A program made the position numbers and the translations under genes. Below the pieces are notes generated by a model. The model saw nothing but the letters and a program-made list of their open reading frames with translations, was not told where the DNA came from and searched no databases. A stretch of DNA of 64,000 bases, from the NCBI RefSeq assembly GCF_032380655.1, contig NZ_JAWDIY010000002.1:1-64000 (forward strand), in the 5' to 3' direction. This document shows positions 8,889-15,986 of this stretch, piece after piece (position 1 is the stretch's first letter; each line of letters starts with the position of its first letter). The DNA comes from Diplocloster hominis (lineage in GTDB: Bacteria > Bacillota > Clostridia > Lachnospirales > Lachnospiraceae).

Positions 8889-9046
8889 GGGAGGGGACTG
8901 GCATCTTTCGGCAGCAACGCCAAATCATCAAGCAACTATGTGGAGAAAGGGGCCTGTCCCCGGATGTTGACTGGAATAGTCCACCTCCGGAGAAACAGGC
9001 TCTTTATTTCTTCGAACAGACCGGAATCCGGGGACAGTACCCTCCC
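8889..9046. repeat. Dispersed hairpin element with CTGTCCCCGGAT stem, copy 1
   Basis: GGGAGGG (8889-8895) pairs with CCCTCCC (9040-9046), and CTGTCCCCGGAT (8954-8965) pairs with ATCCGGGGACAG (9026-9037). The copy at 61616-61678 has the same stem sequences, including GGGGCCTGTCCCCGGA, so this is a dispersed repeat rather than a private terminator. It lies after degV. Confidence 0.75.
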
Positions 9047-9084
9047 AGCCGGCTGTGAATAAATTAAAAATTTACAGAATACAC

Positions 9085-9112
9085 TTGACAATAAAGAAAA
9101 ATATGGTATCAT
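9085..9112 (+). promoter_or_regulatory. Promoter of rubredoxin
   Basis: TTGACA at 9085-9090 and TATCAT at 9107-9112 with a 16-bp spacer and a TGG extension before the -10 box. Confidence 0.65.
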
Positions 9113-9165
9113 AATAACAGTAATAGTTACTGATATTAAACTTAGAGAAAACAGGAGGATTTAAC

Positions 9166-9324
9166 ATGAAAAAATATGTATGTGATCCATGTGGTTATAT
9201 TTACGATCCGGAAGCAGGGGACCCGGATAATGGAATTGAGCCCGGAACAGCTTTTGAAGATCTTCCGGATGACTGGGTCTGCCCGATCTGTGGTGTGGGC
9301 AAAGAATTGTTCTCTGAAGAGTAA
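9166..9324 (+). CDS. Rubredoxin
   Basis: A 52-residue single-domain rubredoxin, a small cytoplasmic one-electron carrier with a mononuclear Fe(Cys)4 site. The four ligands are in CDPCGY near the N terminus and CPICGVG near the C terminus, separated by the typical acidic stretch including YDPEAGDPDNGIEPGT. Start ATG 9166 follows ACAGGAGGA. In anaerobes rubredoxins usually feed oxygen- or peroxide-reducing enzymes. No such enzyme lies next to it, though a nitroreductase-fold protein is two genes away. Confidence 0.96.
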   Translation: MKKYVCDPCGYIYDPEAGDPDNGIEPGTAFEDLPDDWVCPICGVGKELFSEE

Positions 9325-9378
9325 AAGATGAAGGAAGCAGTACATACAGATCCCAACCGGTCTGCAGCATTTCCGAAC

Positions 9379-9419
9379 CTGAATTTTACATGAGTTCCCA
9401 CATCTGAATTTTACACGAG
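9379..9419 (+). repeat. Two 16-bp direct repeats upstream of a promoter
   Basis: CTGAATTTTACATGAG (9379-9394) and CTGAATTTTACACGAG (9404-9419) differ by one base and are 25 bp apart. They end just upstream of the -35 box at 9424. They may bind a regulator. Confidence 0.45.
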
Positions 9420-9423
9420 AATC

Positions 9424-9452
9424 TGGACAGATTCCCCCGAATAGTGTATACT
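9424..9452 (+). promoter_or_regulatory. Promoter of the small membrane protein
   Basis: TGGACA at 9424-9429 and TATACT at 9447-9452 with a 17-bp spacer. Confidence 0.6.
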
Positions 9453-9508
9453 GATACGAGATAAACAGCCGAAGCGGTTGGAACTTATGCACAAGGAGAG
9501 AAATACGA

Positions 9509-9757
9509 ATGAGCCAGGAAAAAGTGGATCGCTATAAGAAAGAAAAGGCGAACAGACAGAAAATATTAAAAAAACAAAAAGTGGAGCGGATAGTCTTAAA
9601 GGTAGTTGCGGTTGTCGTTATGGTCGCGGCTCTGGGCTGGGTTGGCTTTTCCGTTTACGATATCGTTCAGAAACAGCCTGTGGAAACTGCCTATGTAGAT
9701 TTGACTGCTGTGGATGACTATATGAGTGGGCTCGATGCTGAGGGAGAAAATCAATAA
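9509..9757 (+). CDS. Small single-pass membrane protein of unknown function
   Basis: 82 residues. The first 30 are strongly basic (KVDRYKKEKANRQKILKKQK), followed by one hydrophobic segment VLKVVAVVVMVAALGWVGFS (about 31-50). A short acidic tail ends in LDAEGENQ. By the positive-inside rule the basic N terminus is cytoplasmic and the acidic tail outside. A good GGAG ribosome binding site precedes ATG 9509, and a promoter is visible, so this is a real gene. I do not recognise a family. Confidence 0.75.
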   Translation: MSQEKVDRYKKEKANRQKILKKQKVERIVLKVVAVVVMVAALGWVGFSVYDIVQKQPVETAYVDLTAVDDYMSGLDAEGENQ

Positions 9758-9847
9758 GAATTTCTTTAAATTCCATTGCATTTTTGTCATAATGTTTGTG
9801 ATTTTTGTAGTATAATAATTACAGAATTATGACGGTGGTGAAAGTGC

Positions 9848-10618
9848 ATGACTCTGTATGAAAGTATATTTGAACGGAGATCTGTCCGAAATTTCCGGAT
9901 GGACCCATTGAATGAAAAGAGTATGAGCGGAATCAGCCGATATAAAGAAGAGCTGATTCCGCTTTTTGCGGAAATTGATACGAATATTGAGATCATTTCC
10001 AATTTAGACAAGCAGGCCGGTATCAAGGGCATGTTTACAGTAAAGGCTCCTTATTATCTGCTGTTTTATTCCGAAGAACAGGAAGGGTACCTGCTGAACG
10101 CGGGCTATATGGCGCAGCAGATGGTATTATACCTGTTTTCCAGGGGAATCGGCAGCTGCTATCAGGGAATGGCCAGATTAGCTGAAGGTGAAGTTGACGA
10201 ACAGGGCCGGATTCTGGCGCTGGTGATCGCCTTCGGTCAGGCCAAAGGCGAACTTCGCAGGAAACCCTCCGATGCCAAAAGACTGGACCTGCAGGATCTG
10301 TGTGTGTACAAAGAAGAACCCGGCCTCAGCGAAAAGCAGCTGCTGGAGGCTGCCCGTTTGGCACCGTCCGCCATGAATGGGCAGCCATGGAGATTTGTGG
10401 TGTATAGGAACCGGATCCATGTATTTATGAGAAAATCGGGGCGTTTGTCCTACAGAAGCAGGAAGTGGGAACGGGTGGACATGGGAATAGTCCTTGCACA
10501 CCTGATGATTGCCATTGATGACCTTTGGATAGACGCTGTGATGAACCGGCTGGAGAATATCACTCATAAGACTGTGCCTAACAATGAGTATGTGATTAGT
10601 GTATTGCTGGGGAAATAG
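9848..10618 (+). CDS. Nitroreductase-fold FMN oxidoreductase
   Basis: 256 residues. The N-terminal YESIFERRSVRNFRMDPL and the central LLEAARLAPSAMNGQPWRF are the paired FMN-binding signatures of the nitroreductase family. MAQQMVLYLFSRGIGSCYQG corresponds to the dimer-interface helix and conserved Gly-Ser region. The order suggests a TM-nitroreductase-type protein with a spaced second half. Substrate is unknown. Start ATG 9848 is preceded by GGTGGTGAAAG. It is followed by tRNA-Gly. Confidence 0.8.
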   Translation: MTLYESIFERRSVRNFRMDPLNEKSMSGISRYKEELIPLFAEIDTNIEIISNLDKQAGIKGMFTVKAPYYLLFYSEEQEGYLLNAGYMAQQMVLYLFSRGIGSCYQGMARLAEGEVDEQGRILALVIAFGQAKGELRRKPSDAKRLDLQDLCVYKEEPGLSEKQLLEAARLAPSAMNGQPWRFVVYRNRIHVFMRKSGRLSYRSRKWERVDMGIVLAHLMIAIDDLWIDAVMNRLENITHKTVPNNEYVISVLLGK

Positions 10619-10721
10619 TTTTTGATAGGGCGTACTAAGGAGCTAAGAGAACGGAGAACAGGAAGGCGGCAAGATTGTAAAGAACCTATGGAAAAAATCA
10701 GGGAAAAATTTTGAAAAATTG

Positions 10722-10750
10722 TTGACAAAATTGTTATCCTATAGTATATT
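10722..10750 (+). promoter_or_regulatory. Promoter of tRNA-Gly
   Basis: TTGACA at 10722-10727 and TATATT at 10745-10750 with a 17-bp spacer, ending 33 bp before the tRNA. Confidence 0.75.
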
Positions 10751-10783
10751 AAATATTGCGTCCGGCAGTGCTGGATGTGAAAT

Positions 10784-10855
10784 GCGCGAGTGGCTCAGTG
10801 GTGGAGTATCGCCTTGCCAAGGCGAGGGTCGCGGGTTCGAATCCCGTCTCGCGCT
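10784..10855 (+). tRNA. tRNA-Gly (GCC)
   Basis: A 72-nt cloverleaf. Acceptor arm GCGCGAG pairs with CTCGCGC, and the anticodon stem TCGCC/GGCGA encloses loop TTGCCAA with anticodon GCC. The T arm is GCGGG-TTCGAAT-CCCGT. CCA is not encoded. A T-run follows directly and probably terminates the transcript. Confidence 0.97.
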
Positions 10856-10975
10856 TTTTTTATTTGAAGAAGGCCGTTGGGTTTCCGCAGAGGAGATCCG
10901 GCGGCTTTTTCAATAGCTGGTGCGTTCAGTTGAATAAAAGCCTTCGCGGCATGGGACAGCGGCGGAAAGGAAGAA

Positions 10976-11629
10976 ATGATTATGGAAGAGATTCTGATGA
11001 AATGTTCCCTGTTTGAAAATATTAAACCTGATGAAATAGCAGAACTGTTAAGATGTCTGCGGGTAGAAAAGAAGAATTTTTCCAAAAATGATATGGTTTT
11101 TACAGCAGGAGATGAAATTCGTAGCATAGGGGTGCTGCTGGAAGGAAAATTGCAGATTCTTAAGGAAGATTTCTGGGGAAACCGGTTGATTATGGCACAG
11201 CTTGGGCCGGGGGAGCTTTTTGCAGAGGCATTCGTCTGCGGAGGGATCAAAGAGATTCCGGTCAATATACTGGCGGCTGAGGACAGCGGGATACTACTGT
11301 TGGATTATGGGAGAGTGATGACCACCTGTCCGGCATCCTGTGGACATCACAGCAGGCTGATCCGGAATATGGTACAGATTTTGGCCCGAAAGACGATAGA
11401 GATGAATCGGAAGATCGAGATTGTAACCCAAAGGTCCATACGGGAAAAAGTACTGGCCTATCTGTCTATGCAGGCGCTTCGAAACGGCAGTAGTTTTGAT
11501 CTGCCTTTTAATCGACAGGAACTGGCTGATTATCTGGCTGTGGACCGGAGCGCTTTATCCAGTGAACTGGGAAAACTTCAAAATGAAGGTAAAATCCGGT
11601 TTCATCGAAATCATTTTCAAATGTTATAA
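10976..11629 (+). CDS. Crp/Fnr-family transcriptional regulator
   Basis: 217 residues. The N-terminal cyclic-nucleotide-binding-like beta-roll includes VFTAGDEIRSIGVLLEGKLQ and LGPGELFAEAF. The C-terminal winged helix includes NRQELADYLAVDRSALSSEL. It lacks the N-terminal cysteine cluster of classical Fnr. It lies 137 bp before an RclA-like flavoenzyme on the same strand. The dyad TGTAA-N9-TTACA over that gene's -10 box is a candidate site. Such regulators in Clostridia often control redox or stress genes. That it controls the neighbour is inference. Confidence 0.88.
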   Translation: MIMEEILMKCSLFENIKPDEIAELLRCLRVEKKNFSKNDMVFTAGDEIRSIGVLLEGKLQILKEDFWGNRLIMAQLGPGELFAEAFVCGGIKEIPVNILAAEDSGILLLDYGRVMTTCPASCGHHSRLIRNMVQILARKTIEMNRKIEIVTQRSIREKVLAYLSMQALRNGSSFDLPFNRQELADYLAVDRSALSSELGKLQNEGKIRFHRNHFQML

Positions 11630-11682
11630 GGAATAGCAGAGTGTTCCGTCAGGATGGTTCGTGTAAAATTTTCCAGAAACTA

Positions 11683-11715
11683 TTGACAAACCAAACTGTA
11701 ACTATTATAATTACA
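11683..11715 (+). promoter_or_regulatory. Promoter and dyad operator of the RclA-like gene
   Basis: TTGACA at 11683-11688 and TATAAT at 11706-11711 with a 17-bp spacer. The inverted repeat TGTAA-N9-TTACA (11697-11715) overlaps the -10 box, a position fit for repression. It resembles Crp-type half-sites but with wider spacing. Confidence 0.7.
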
Positions 11716-11765
11716 AATAGAACTGAAACTAATAAATATACAGTTAGGGAAAAGGGGAAGCGAAA

Positions 11766-13130
11766 ATGAAAAAATATGATGCGGTAATCATTGGATTTGG
11801 TAAAGGGGGAAAAACGCTGGCACAGGAGCTGGCCGATGCCGGGAAAAATGTGGCATTGATTGAGCGGTCTGAGAAAATGTTTGGCGGAACATGTATCAAT
11901 GTGGGATGTATTCCATCCAAATCTCTGGTCCATAGTGCGGCGTTATCCTGGAATATGGGCGGCAGCTTTACAGAAAAAGCGCAGCGTTATGAGCAGGCGG
12001 TGGCGGAAAAAAACAAGCTGACGGCAAAACTCAGACAAAAAAATTATAAGAAGCTGGATGATCTGCCCAATGTTGAAATCTACGTAGGCAGGGGAAGCCT
12101 GCAGGATGCACATACTGTCATAGTAGAAAGAGCGGGAACCAAAGAAGAACTGAAAACAGACCTGATCTTCCTGAATACAGGGGCGAGCCCTTTCGTACCC
12201 CCGATTCCGGGCCTCAAAGAGAGTAAATATGCCTATCTGAGCGAAACGCTTCTGGATCTGGAACAGCTGCCCAAACGGCTGGTGATTATAGGCGGAGGCT
12301 ACATCGGAATGGAATTCGCATCCATGTATCAGAATTTTGGTTCCCAGGTCACTGTTATCCAGGATGGCCCGGTTTTCCTGCCTCGTGAGGACGAAGAAAT
12401 CGCAGCGGCCGTTCTGCAAAGCCTAAGAGACAGAGGCGTGAGGGTACTGCTATCCTCTAAAACGACCAAAATCACTGATACCGAAGAGCATGCGATTCTC
12501 AATGTAACCACCCGGGAGGAAGAGTTGACCCTGCAGGCGGAAGCCATTCTCGTCGCCACCGGCAGAAGGCCGAACGCAGCCGGACTGAATCCCGAAGCCG
12601 CCGGTGTGGAACTGACGGAAAGAGGGGCAATCAAAACGGACATCCACCTGAGAACTACCGCTCCTAACATCTGGGCCATGGGAGATGTAACCGGAGGTCT
12701 CCAGTTCACCTACATATCCCTGGATGATTACCGGATCGTAAGTTCAGCTGTGCTGGGAGACGGCAGCCGTACCACCGATAACCGGGGAATGGTACCATAC
12801 AGCGTATTCCTGGATCCGCCGTTTTCACGGGTGGGTCTGAGTGAAAAGGAGGCCAGGGAGAAAGGTCATCAGATAAAAATCGTCCGTCTGCCCGCCATGG
12901 CGATCCCCAAAGCCCAGGTGCTGCAAAAACCGACAGGGTTGCTGAAAGCTATTATCGACCAGAGTACCGGACAGATTCTGGGCGCCCATCTGTTCTGCGA
13001 GGAATCCTATGAGATGATCAATCTGATAAAACTGGCAATGGACGCAGGACTTCCCTATACGGTCCTGCGGGATGCGATTTATACCCATCCTACTATGAGT
13101 GAGGCATTTAACGATTTGTTCCGGGGGTAA
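11766..13130 (+). CDS. RclA-like FAD-dependent disulfide oxidoreductase
   Basis: 454 residues of the class I pyridine nucleotide-disulfide oxidoreductase family. KYDAVIIGFGKGGKTLAQEL is the FAD-binding Rossmann start, and GGTCINVGCIPSKSLVHSA holds the redox-active C-x4-C. LVIIGGGYIGMEFASMYQ is the NAD(P)H-binding fold, and ATGRRPN and IWAMGDVTGG are further signatures. The dimerization domain lies at the C terminus with THPTMSEAF. The opening sequence is very close to my memory of RclA, the reactive-chlorine (hypothiocyanite/copper) reductase, more so than to lipoamide dehydrogenase. No alpha-keto acid complex genes are nearby, which supports a stress role. Confidence 0.85.
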   Translation: MKKYDAVIIGFGKGGKTLAQELADAGKNVALIERSEKMFGGTCINVGCIPSKSLVHSAALSWNMGGSFTEKAQRYEQAVAEKNKLTAKLRQKNYKKLDDLPNVEIYVGRGSLQDAHTVIVERAGTKEELKTDLIFLNTGASPFVPPIPGLKESKYAYLSETLLDLEQLPKRLVIIGGGYIGMEFASMYQNFGSQVTVIQDGPVFLPREDEEIAAAVLQSLRDRGVRVLLSSKTTKITDTEEHAILNVTTREEELTLQAEAILVATGRRPNAAGLNPEAAGVELTERGAIKTDIHLRTTAPNIWAMGDVTGGLQFTYISLDDYRIVSSAVLGDGSRTTDNRGMVPYSVFLDPPFSRVGLSEKEAREKGHQIKIVRLPAMAIPKAQVLQKPTGLLKAIIDQSTGQILGAHLFCEESYEMINLIKLAMDAGLPYTVLRDAIYTHPTMSEAFNDLFRG

Positions 13131-13153
13131 AGTGTTTGTGGGGATCGAGGGCC

Positions 13154-13587
13154 GGGACTGAGGGCTGCGGAAGGGGTGGGATGGTTAGAACCCGGGCGGC
13201 GGGCATGGCGGAAGCGGCCTGCTGGGAACGGGCAGGGGACTGCCTGCGTCCCGGGAGAAAACGGACCGGTATCCGCGGCTGTGGGCTTGCGCCGGCGGCT
13301 GCTAAGCAAAAACGGACCGGTGGATTCAGGAACCGGGGCTATTCACCAAGAACGCTTGAGGCGTTCTCGGTTCAGAGCCCCTTGCGTGTCGGCGGGGAAC
13401 GCCGCCACGCATCCTGAATCCACCGGTCCGTTTTTGCTAAGCAGCCGTCCGGCCGCCCAATGCCGCGGATACCGGTCCGTTTTCTCCCGGGACGCAGGCA
13501 GCCCCCTGTCCGTTTCCAGCAGGCCGCTTCCGCCATGCCCGCCGCCCGGGCCCTAACCATCCCATCCCTTCCGCAGCCCCCAGTCCC
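13154..13587. repeat. 434-bp intergenic palindrome with a conserved branched tip, copy 1
   Basis: Arms of roughly 165 bp are nearly perfect reverse complements, from GGGACTG at 13154 to CAGTCCC at 13587. Shared inner blocks include AAAACGGACCGGTATCCGCG with its complement. The tip (13322-13421) is not a simple loop. It folds into a stem GGATTC/GAATCC enclosing two further hairpins, and the same architecture occurs at 30265-30367. Weak ORFs over this region are by-products of GC-rich symmetry. It lies between the RclA-like gene and a tandem-repeat tract. Confidence 0.85.
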
Positions 13588-13646
13588 TGCACTGGTGCAG
13601 AATTTTCGCAGTTGATGATTTTCGGGGCTGATGGTATATTTAGGAA

Positions 13647-13770
13647 GTAGTGATAAAAGGTAATAGTGATAAAAAGTAATAGCGATAAAAAGTAATAGTG
13701 ATAAAAAGTAATAGTGATAAAAGGTATTAGTGATATAAGGTATTAGTGGTAAAAAATAGTAAGGTAAAAG
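13647..13770. repeat. Degenerate 15-16-bp tandem repeats
   Basis: About seven to eight copies of GTAATAGTGATAAAAA with single-base variants run from 13647 towards the MBL gene. The tract is AT-rich and directly upstream of a coding region. Copy number of such tracts may vary by slippage and could change promoter spacing. Confidence 0.7.
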
Positions 13771-13815
13771 ATAGTAGTAATTATGGAGTGCAATAAAATG
13801 ATGGGGGAGTGTAGC

Positions 13816-14622
13816 ATGAAATTGACTGTGTTGGTGGACAACAATACATTTATAGATCAGTATTATTTAGGGGAACCGGCAGCCTGTTTTTATCTGGAAG
13901 CAGGTGAAGAGAAAATCCTGTTTGATGCGGGATATTCAAATGTCTTTCTTAAGAATGCCTGTAGTATGGGAATTGATTTGACACAGCTTGACAGGGTGGT
14001 TATTTCACACGGACATAATGATCATACCGGCGGCTTGAGATATTTGAGCGAATGGATGGAGACATCCCAGTTAGAACTGATCGCCCACCCCGAAACCTTT
14101 TGGGAAAAAGAGTACGACGGCGGACCCATAGGCGCTCCATACCGGGAAGAAGAGCTTCGCAAACGATTCCGCGTCACCTTTACGGCAGAGCCCTATTGGC
14201 TTGCGCCAAATCTGCTTTTTTTAGGAGAGATCCCATCATACAATGATTTCGAACCCCGCCGCCAGATTGGTTGGAAATATACTTCCCGGGGGCGCATTCC
14301 GGATCTGGTAATGGAAGACTCGGCTCTGGCCTACATCGGAAAAGACGGCTTGTTCGTCATAACCGGGTGTTCTCACAGCGGCATCTGCAACATGATCGAA
14401 CATGCCCGAAAGGTAACGGGAATACATAGAATAGCAGGCGTTCTCGGCGGTTTCCATCTGTTTCAGGAAGATGGGCAGCTGGAAAGTACAATAACGTATC
14501 TGGAAAACCTGCAGCTTAAAAATTTATATCCCAGTCATTGCGTCTCATTTAAGGCAAAGGCAAAAATCCACCAAACAATCCCAATAACCGAAACGGGAGT
14601 CGGTATGACTATAACTTTATAA
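13816..14622 (+). CDS. Metallo-beta-lactamase-fold hydrolase
   Basis: Predicted 268 residues. The metal site is SHGHNDHTGGL (H-x-H-x-D-H), with a later metal-ligand Asp in LFDAGYS, and His residues in TGCSHSGICNMIEHA and GGFHLF. The sequence resembles the subgroup annotated as dihydropterin-6-methyl-aminobenzene phosphate synthase-like MBL proteins found in archaea and Clostridia. Its true substrate is unknown. ATG 13816 is chosen because GGGGAG precedes it; in-frame ATGs at 13783 and 13798 lack good sites. It is convergent with the following aminotransferase gene. Confidence 0.85.
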   Translation: MKLTVLVDNNTFIDQYYLGEPAACFYLEAGEEKILFDAGYSNVFLKNACSMGIDLTQLDRVVISHGHNDHTGGLRYLSEWMETSQLELIAHPETFWEKEYDGGPIGAPYREEELRKRFRVTFTAEPYWLAPNLLFLGEIPSYNDFEPRRQIGWKYTSRGRIPDLVMEDSALAYIGKDGLFVITGCSHSGICNMIEHARKVTGIHRIAGVLGGFHLFQEDGQLESTITYLENLQLKNLYPSHCVSFKAKAKIHQTIPITETGVGMTITL

Positions 14623-14624
14623 GG

Positions 14625-14695
14625 TATACTTTACAGCATCCCTTAATGCATGCCCTAACGGGCGGAGTCGCAGCATAGCTGCTCTATAAAGTATA
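14625..14695. terminator. Branched hairpin between convergent genes
   Basis: TATACTTTA (14625-14633) pairs with TAAAGTATA (14687-14695). Inside are GCAT/ATGC, GCCC-TAAC-GGGC and a GCAGCATAGCTGC hairpin, so a multibranch fold is possible. It lies between the + strand MBL gene and the - strand aminotransferase gene, where a bidirectional terminator is expected. Confidence 0.5.
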
Positions 14696-14723
14696 ATCAT
14701 GATGCCGCTTTTTCTGCCGGGAC

Positions 14724-15845
14724 TTACAGTACTGCATTTCCATCTAAGACCCCTTTGATGCAGCGGATCAACTCGTCATTCTGGGCAGGATTCATAAAGC
14801 AGAACCGTACATACTTATTATTCAGGAACGGGAAGGTGGAACAGTTGCGGACCATCATGCAGCTGCGGATGCAGGAATCGAAGATATCCTGTGCGGTAAC
14901 AGAATCCCTGAGTATCCGGAACAGAAGAAAATTCGCGGTGGGTTCGTATACTTTCAGCGTATCCCAACTGCTTAATTCCTGATAGATCCGGCTGCGCTCC
15001 GTGGAGATCAGCTGTCTGGTAGCCTTTATATAATCCGTGTCCTGGAACATGAGCTCCCCGGCTGCTTCCGCCAAAGCGTTGATGGTCCAGGGATTTTTGC
15101 GGTTGTTGATCTTTTTGACCAGATCGTCATTGCCGGTGATGGCGTAGCCCAGACGCAGGCCCGGAGAGGCGTAGAATTTGGAGATGCCCCGCAGGATGAC
15201 GATGTTGTTATAATATTCCGTCAGTGGTACTGCAGTGACATCCAGGCCGTCCGGCGCGAACTCTACATAGGTTTCATCTACCATAACATAGATATCATGC
15301 TGTTTGCACACGTCCAGGATCCGGCGCATGTCGGAGCGGGTGATGGAGGTGGAAGTGGGATTATTCGGATTGCAGATGATCAACAGATCAATGCTCTCGT
15401 TTAATTTACCGCAGAAACGCTCCACATCCAGTTTGAAGTCTTCGCTCTCCTGCAGCGGATAGTATAAAGAGGTTCCTCCGCCCAGGGATACTTCACGCTC
15501 ATATTCCGAATAGGTCGGTCCGATGATAAGCGCTTTTTTGGGGTGTTCGATCTGTATGAACAGAGAAATCAGTTCGGTGGAACCGTTGCCTACGATGATA
15601 TTACCGGGGTCTGTATGTGCGTAGCGGGCGATACATTTTCTAAGAGAAGTGTATTCCCGGTCCGGGTAAGAGGTGATCACATCGATCTTTTCCGACAGGG
15701 CTTCCCGTAGCTTAGGAGATATTCCCAGCGGATTTACATTGGCGCTGAAGCTTACAATATCCTCTTTTTGAATTCCGTATACGGAAGCGATTTTTTCCAG
15801 ATCGCTGCCGTGAAAATGATCTACATGTTTTATCATAGATGACAT
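14724..15845 (-). CDS. HisC/CobD-like class I aminotransferase or decarboxylase
   Basis: About 373 residues. The PLP-binding lysine lies in ISKFYASPGLRLGYAI. GNGSTELISLF, CNPNNPTS and VDETYVEF are fold-type I aminotransferase signatures. The N-terminal HFHGSDL and FSANVNPLGISP resemble threonine-phosphate decarboxylase CobD more than HisC. No cobalamin or histidine genes are next to it, so the reaction is not settled. The upstream GTG at 15863 lies before the GGAAAGG ribosome binding site, so ATG 15845 or 15836 is the likely start. It is divergent from the next operon. Confidence 0.8.
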   Translation of the reverse strand: MSSMIKHVDHFHGSDLEKIASVYGIQKEDIVSFSANVNPLGISPKLREALSEKIDVITSYPDREYTSLRKCIARYAHTDPGNIIVGNGSTELISLFIQIEHPKKALIIGPTYSEYEREVSLGGGTSLYYPLQESEDFKLDVERFCGKLNESIDLLIICNPNNPTSTSITRSDMRRILDVCKQHDIYVMVDETYVEFAPDGLDVTAVPLTEYYNNIVILRGISKFYASPGLRLGYAITGNDDLVKKINNRKNPWTINALAEAAGELMFQDTDYIKATRQLISTERSRIYQELSSWDTLKVYEPTANFLLFRILRDSVTAQDIFDSCIRSCMMVRNCSTFPFLNNKYVRFCFMNPAQNDELIRCIKGVLDGNAVL

Positions 15846-15890
15846 CTGCCTTTCCGGCCGCACGATACCATATCTATGGTATATCTTTTG

Positions 15891-15919
15891 TTGCGCGGTA
15901 TTGTTTTAAAGTGTATAAT
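15891..15919 (+). promoter_or_regulatory. Promoter of the three-gene DUF operon
   Basis: TTGCGC at 15891-15896 and TATAAT at 15914-15919 with a 17-bp spacer. Transcription would start near 15926, downstream of the first in-frame start codon of the following ORF. Confidence 0.7.
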
Positions 15920-15986
15920 TTACTATAGCGTGATTCTAATAAAAAAGCAACTGTTTCTAAGGCTTGGAGTAAGGCTTGGTGATTGC

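Noticed and set aside
13136..13560. ORFs of 93-126 codons on both strands over the large palindrome
   Set aside because: They arise from GC-rich symmetrical DNA without stops, encode mirrored low-complexity sequence, and have no ribosome binding sites or family motifs.
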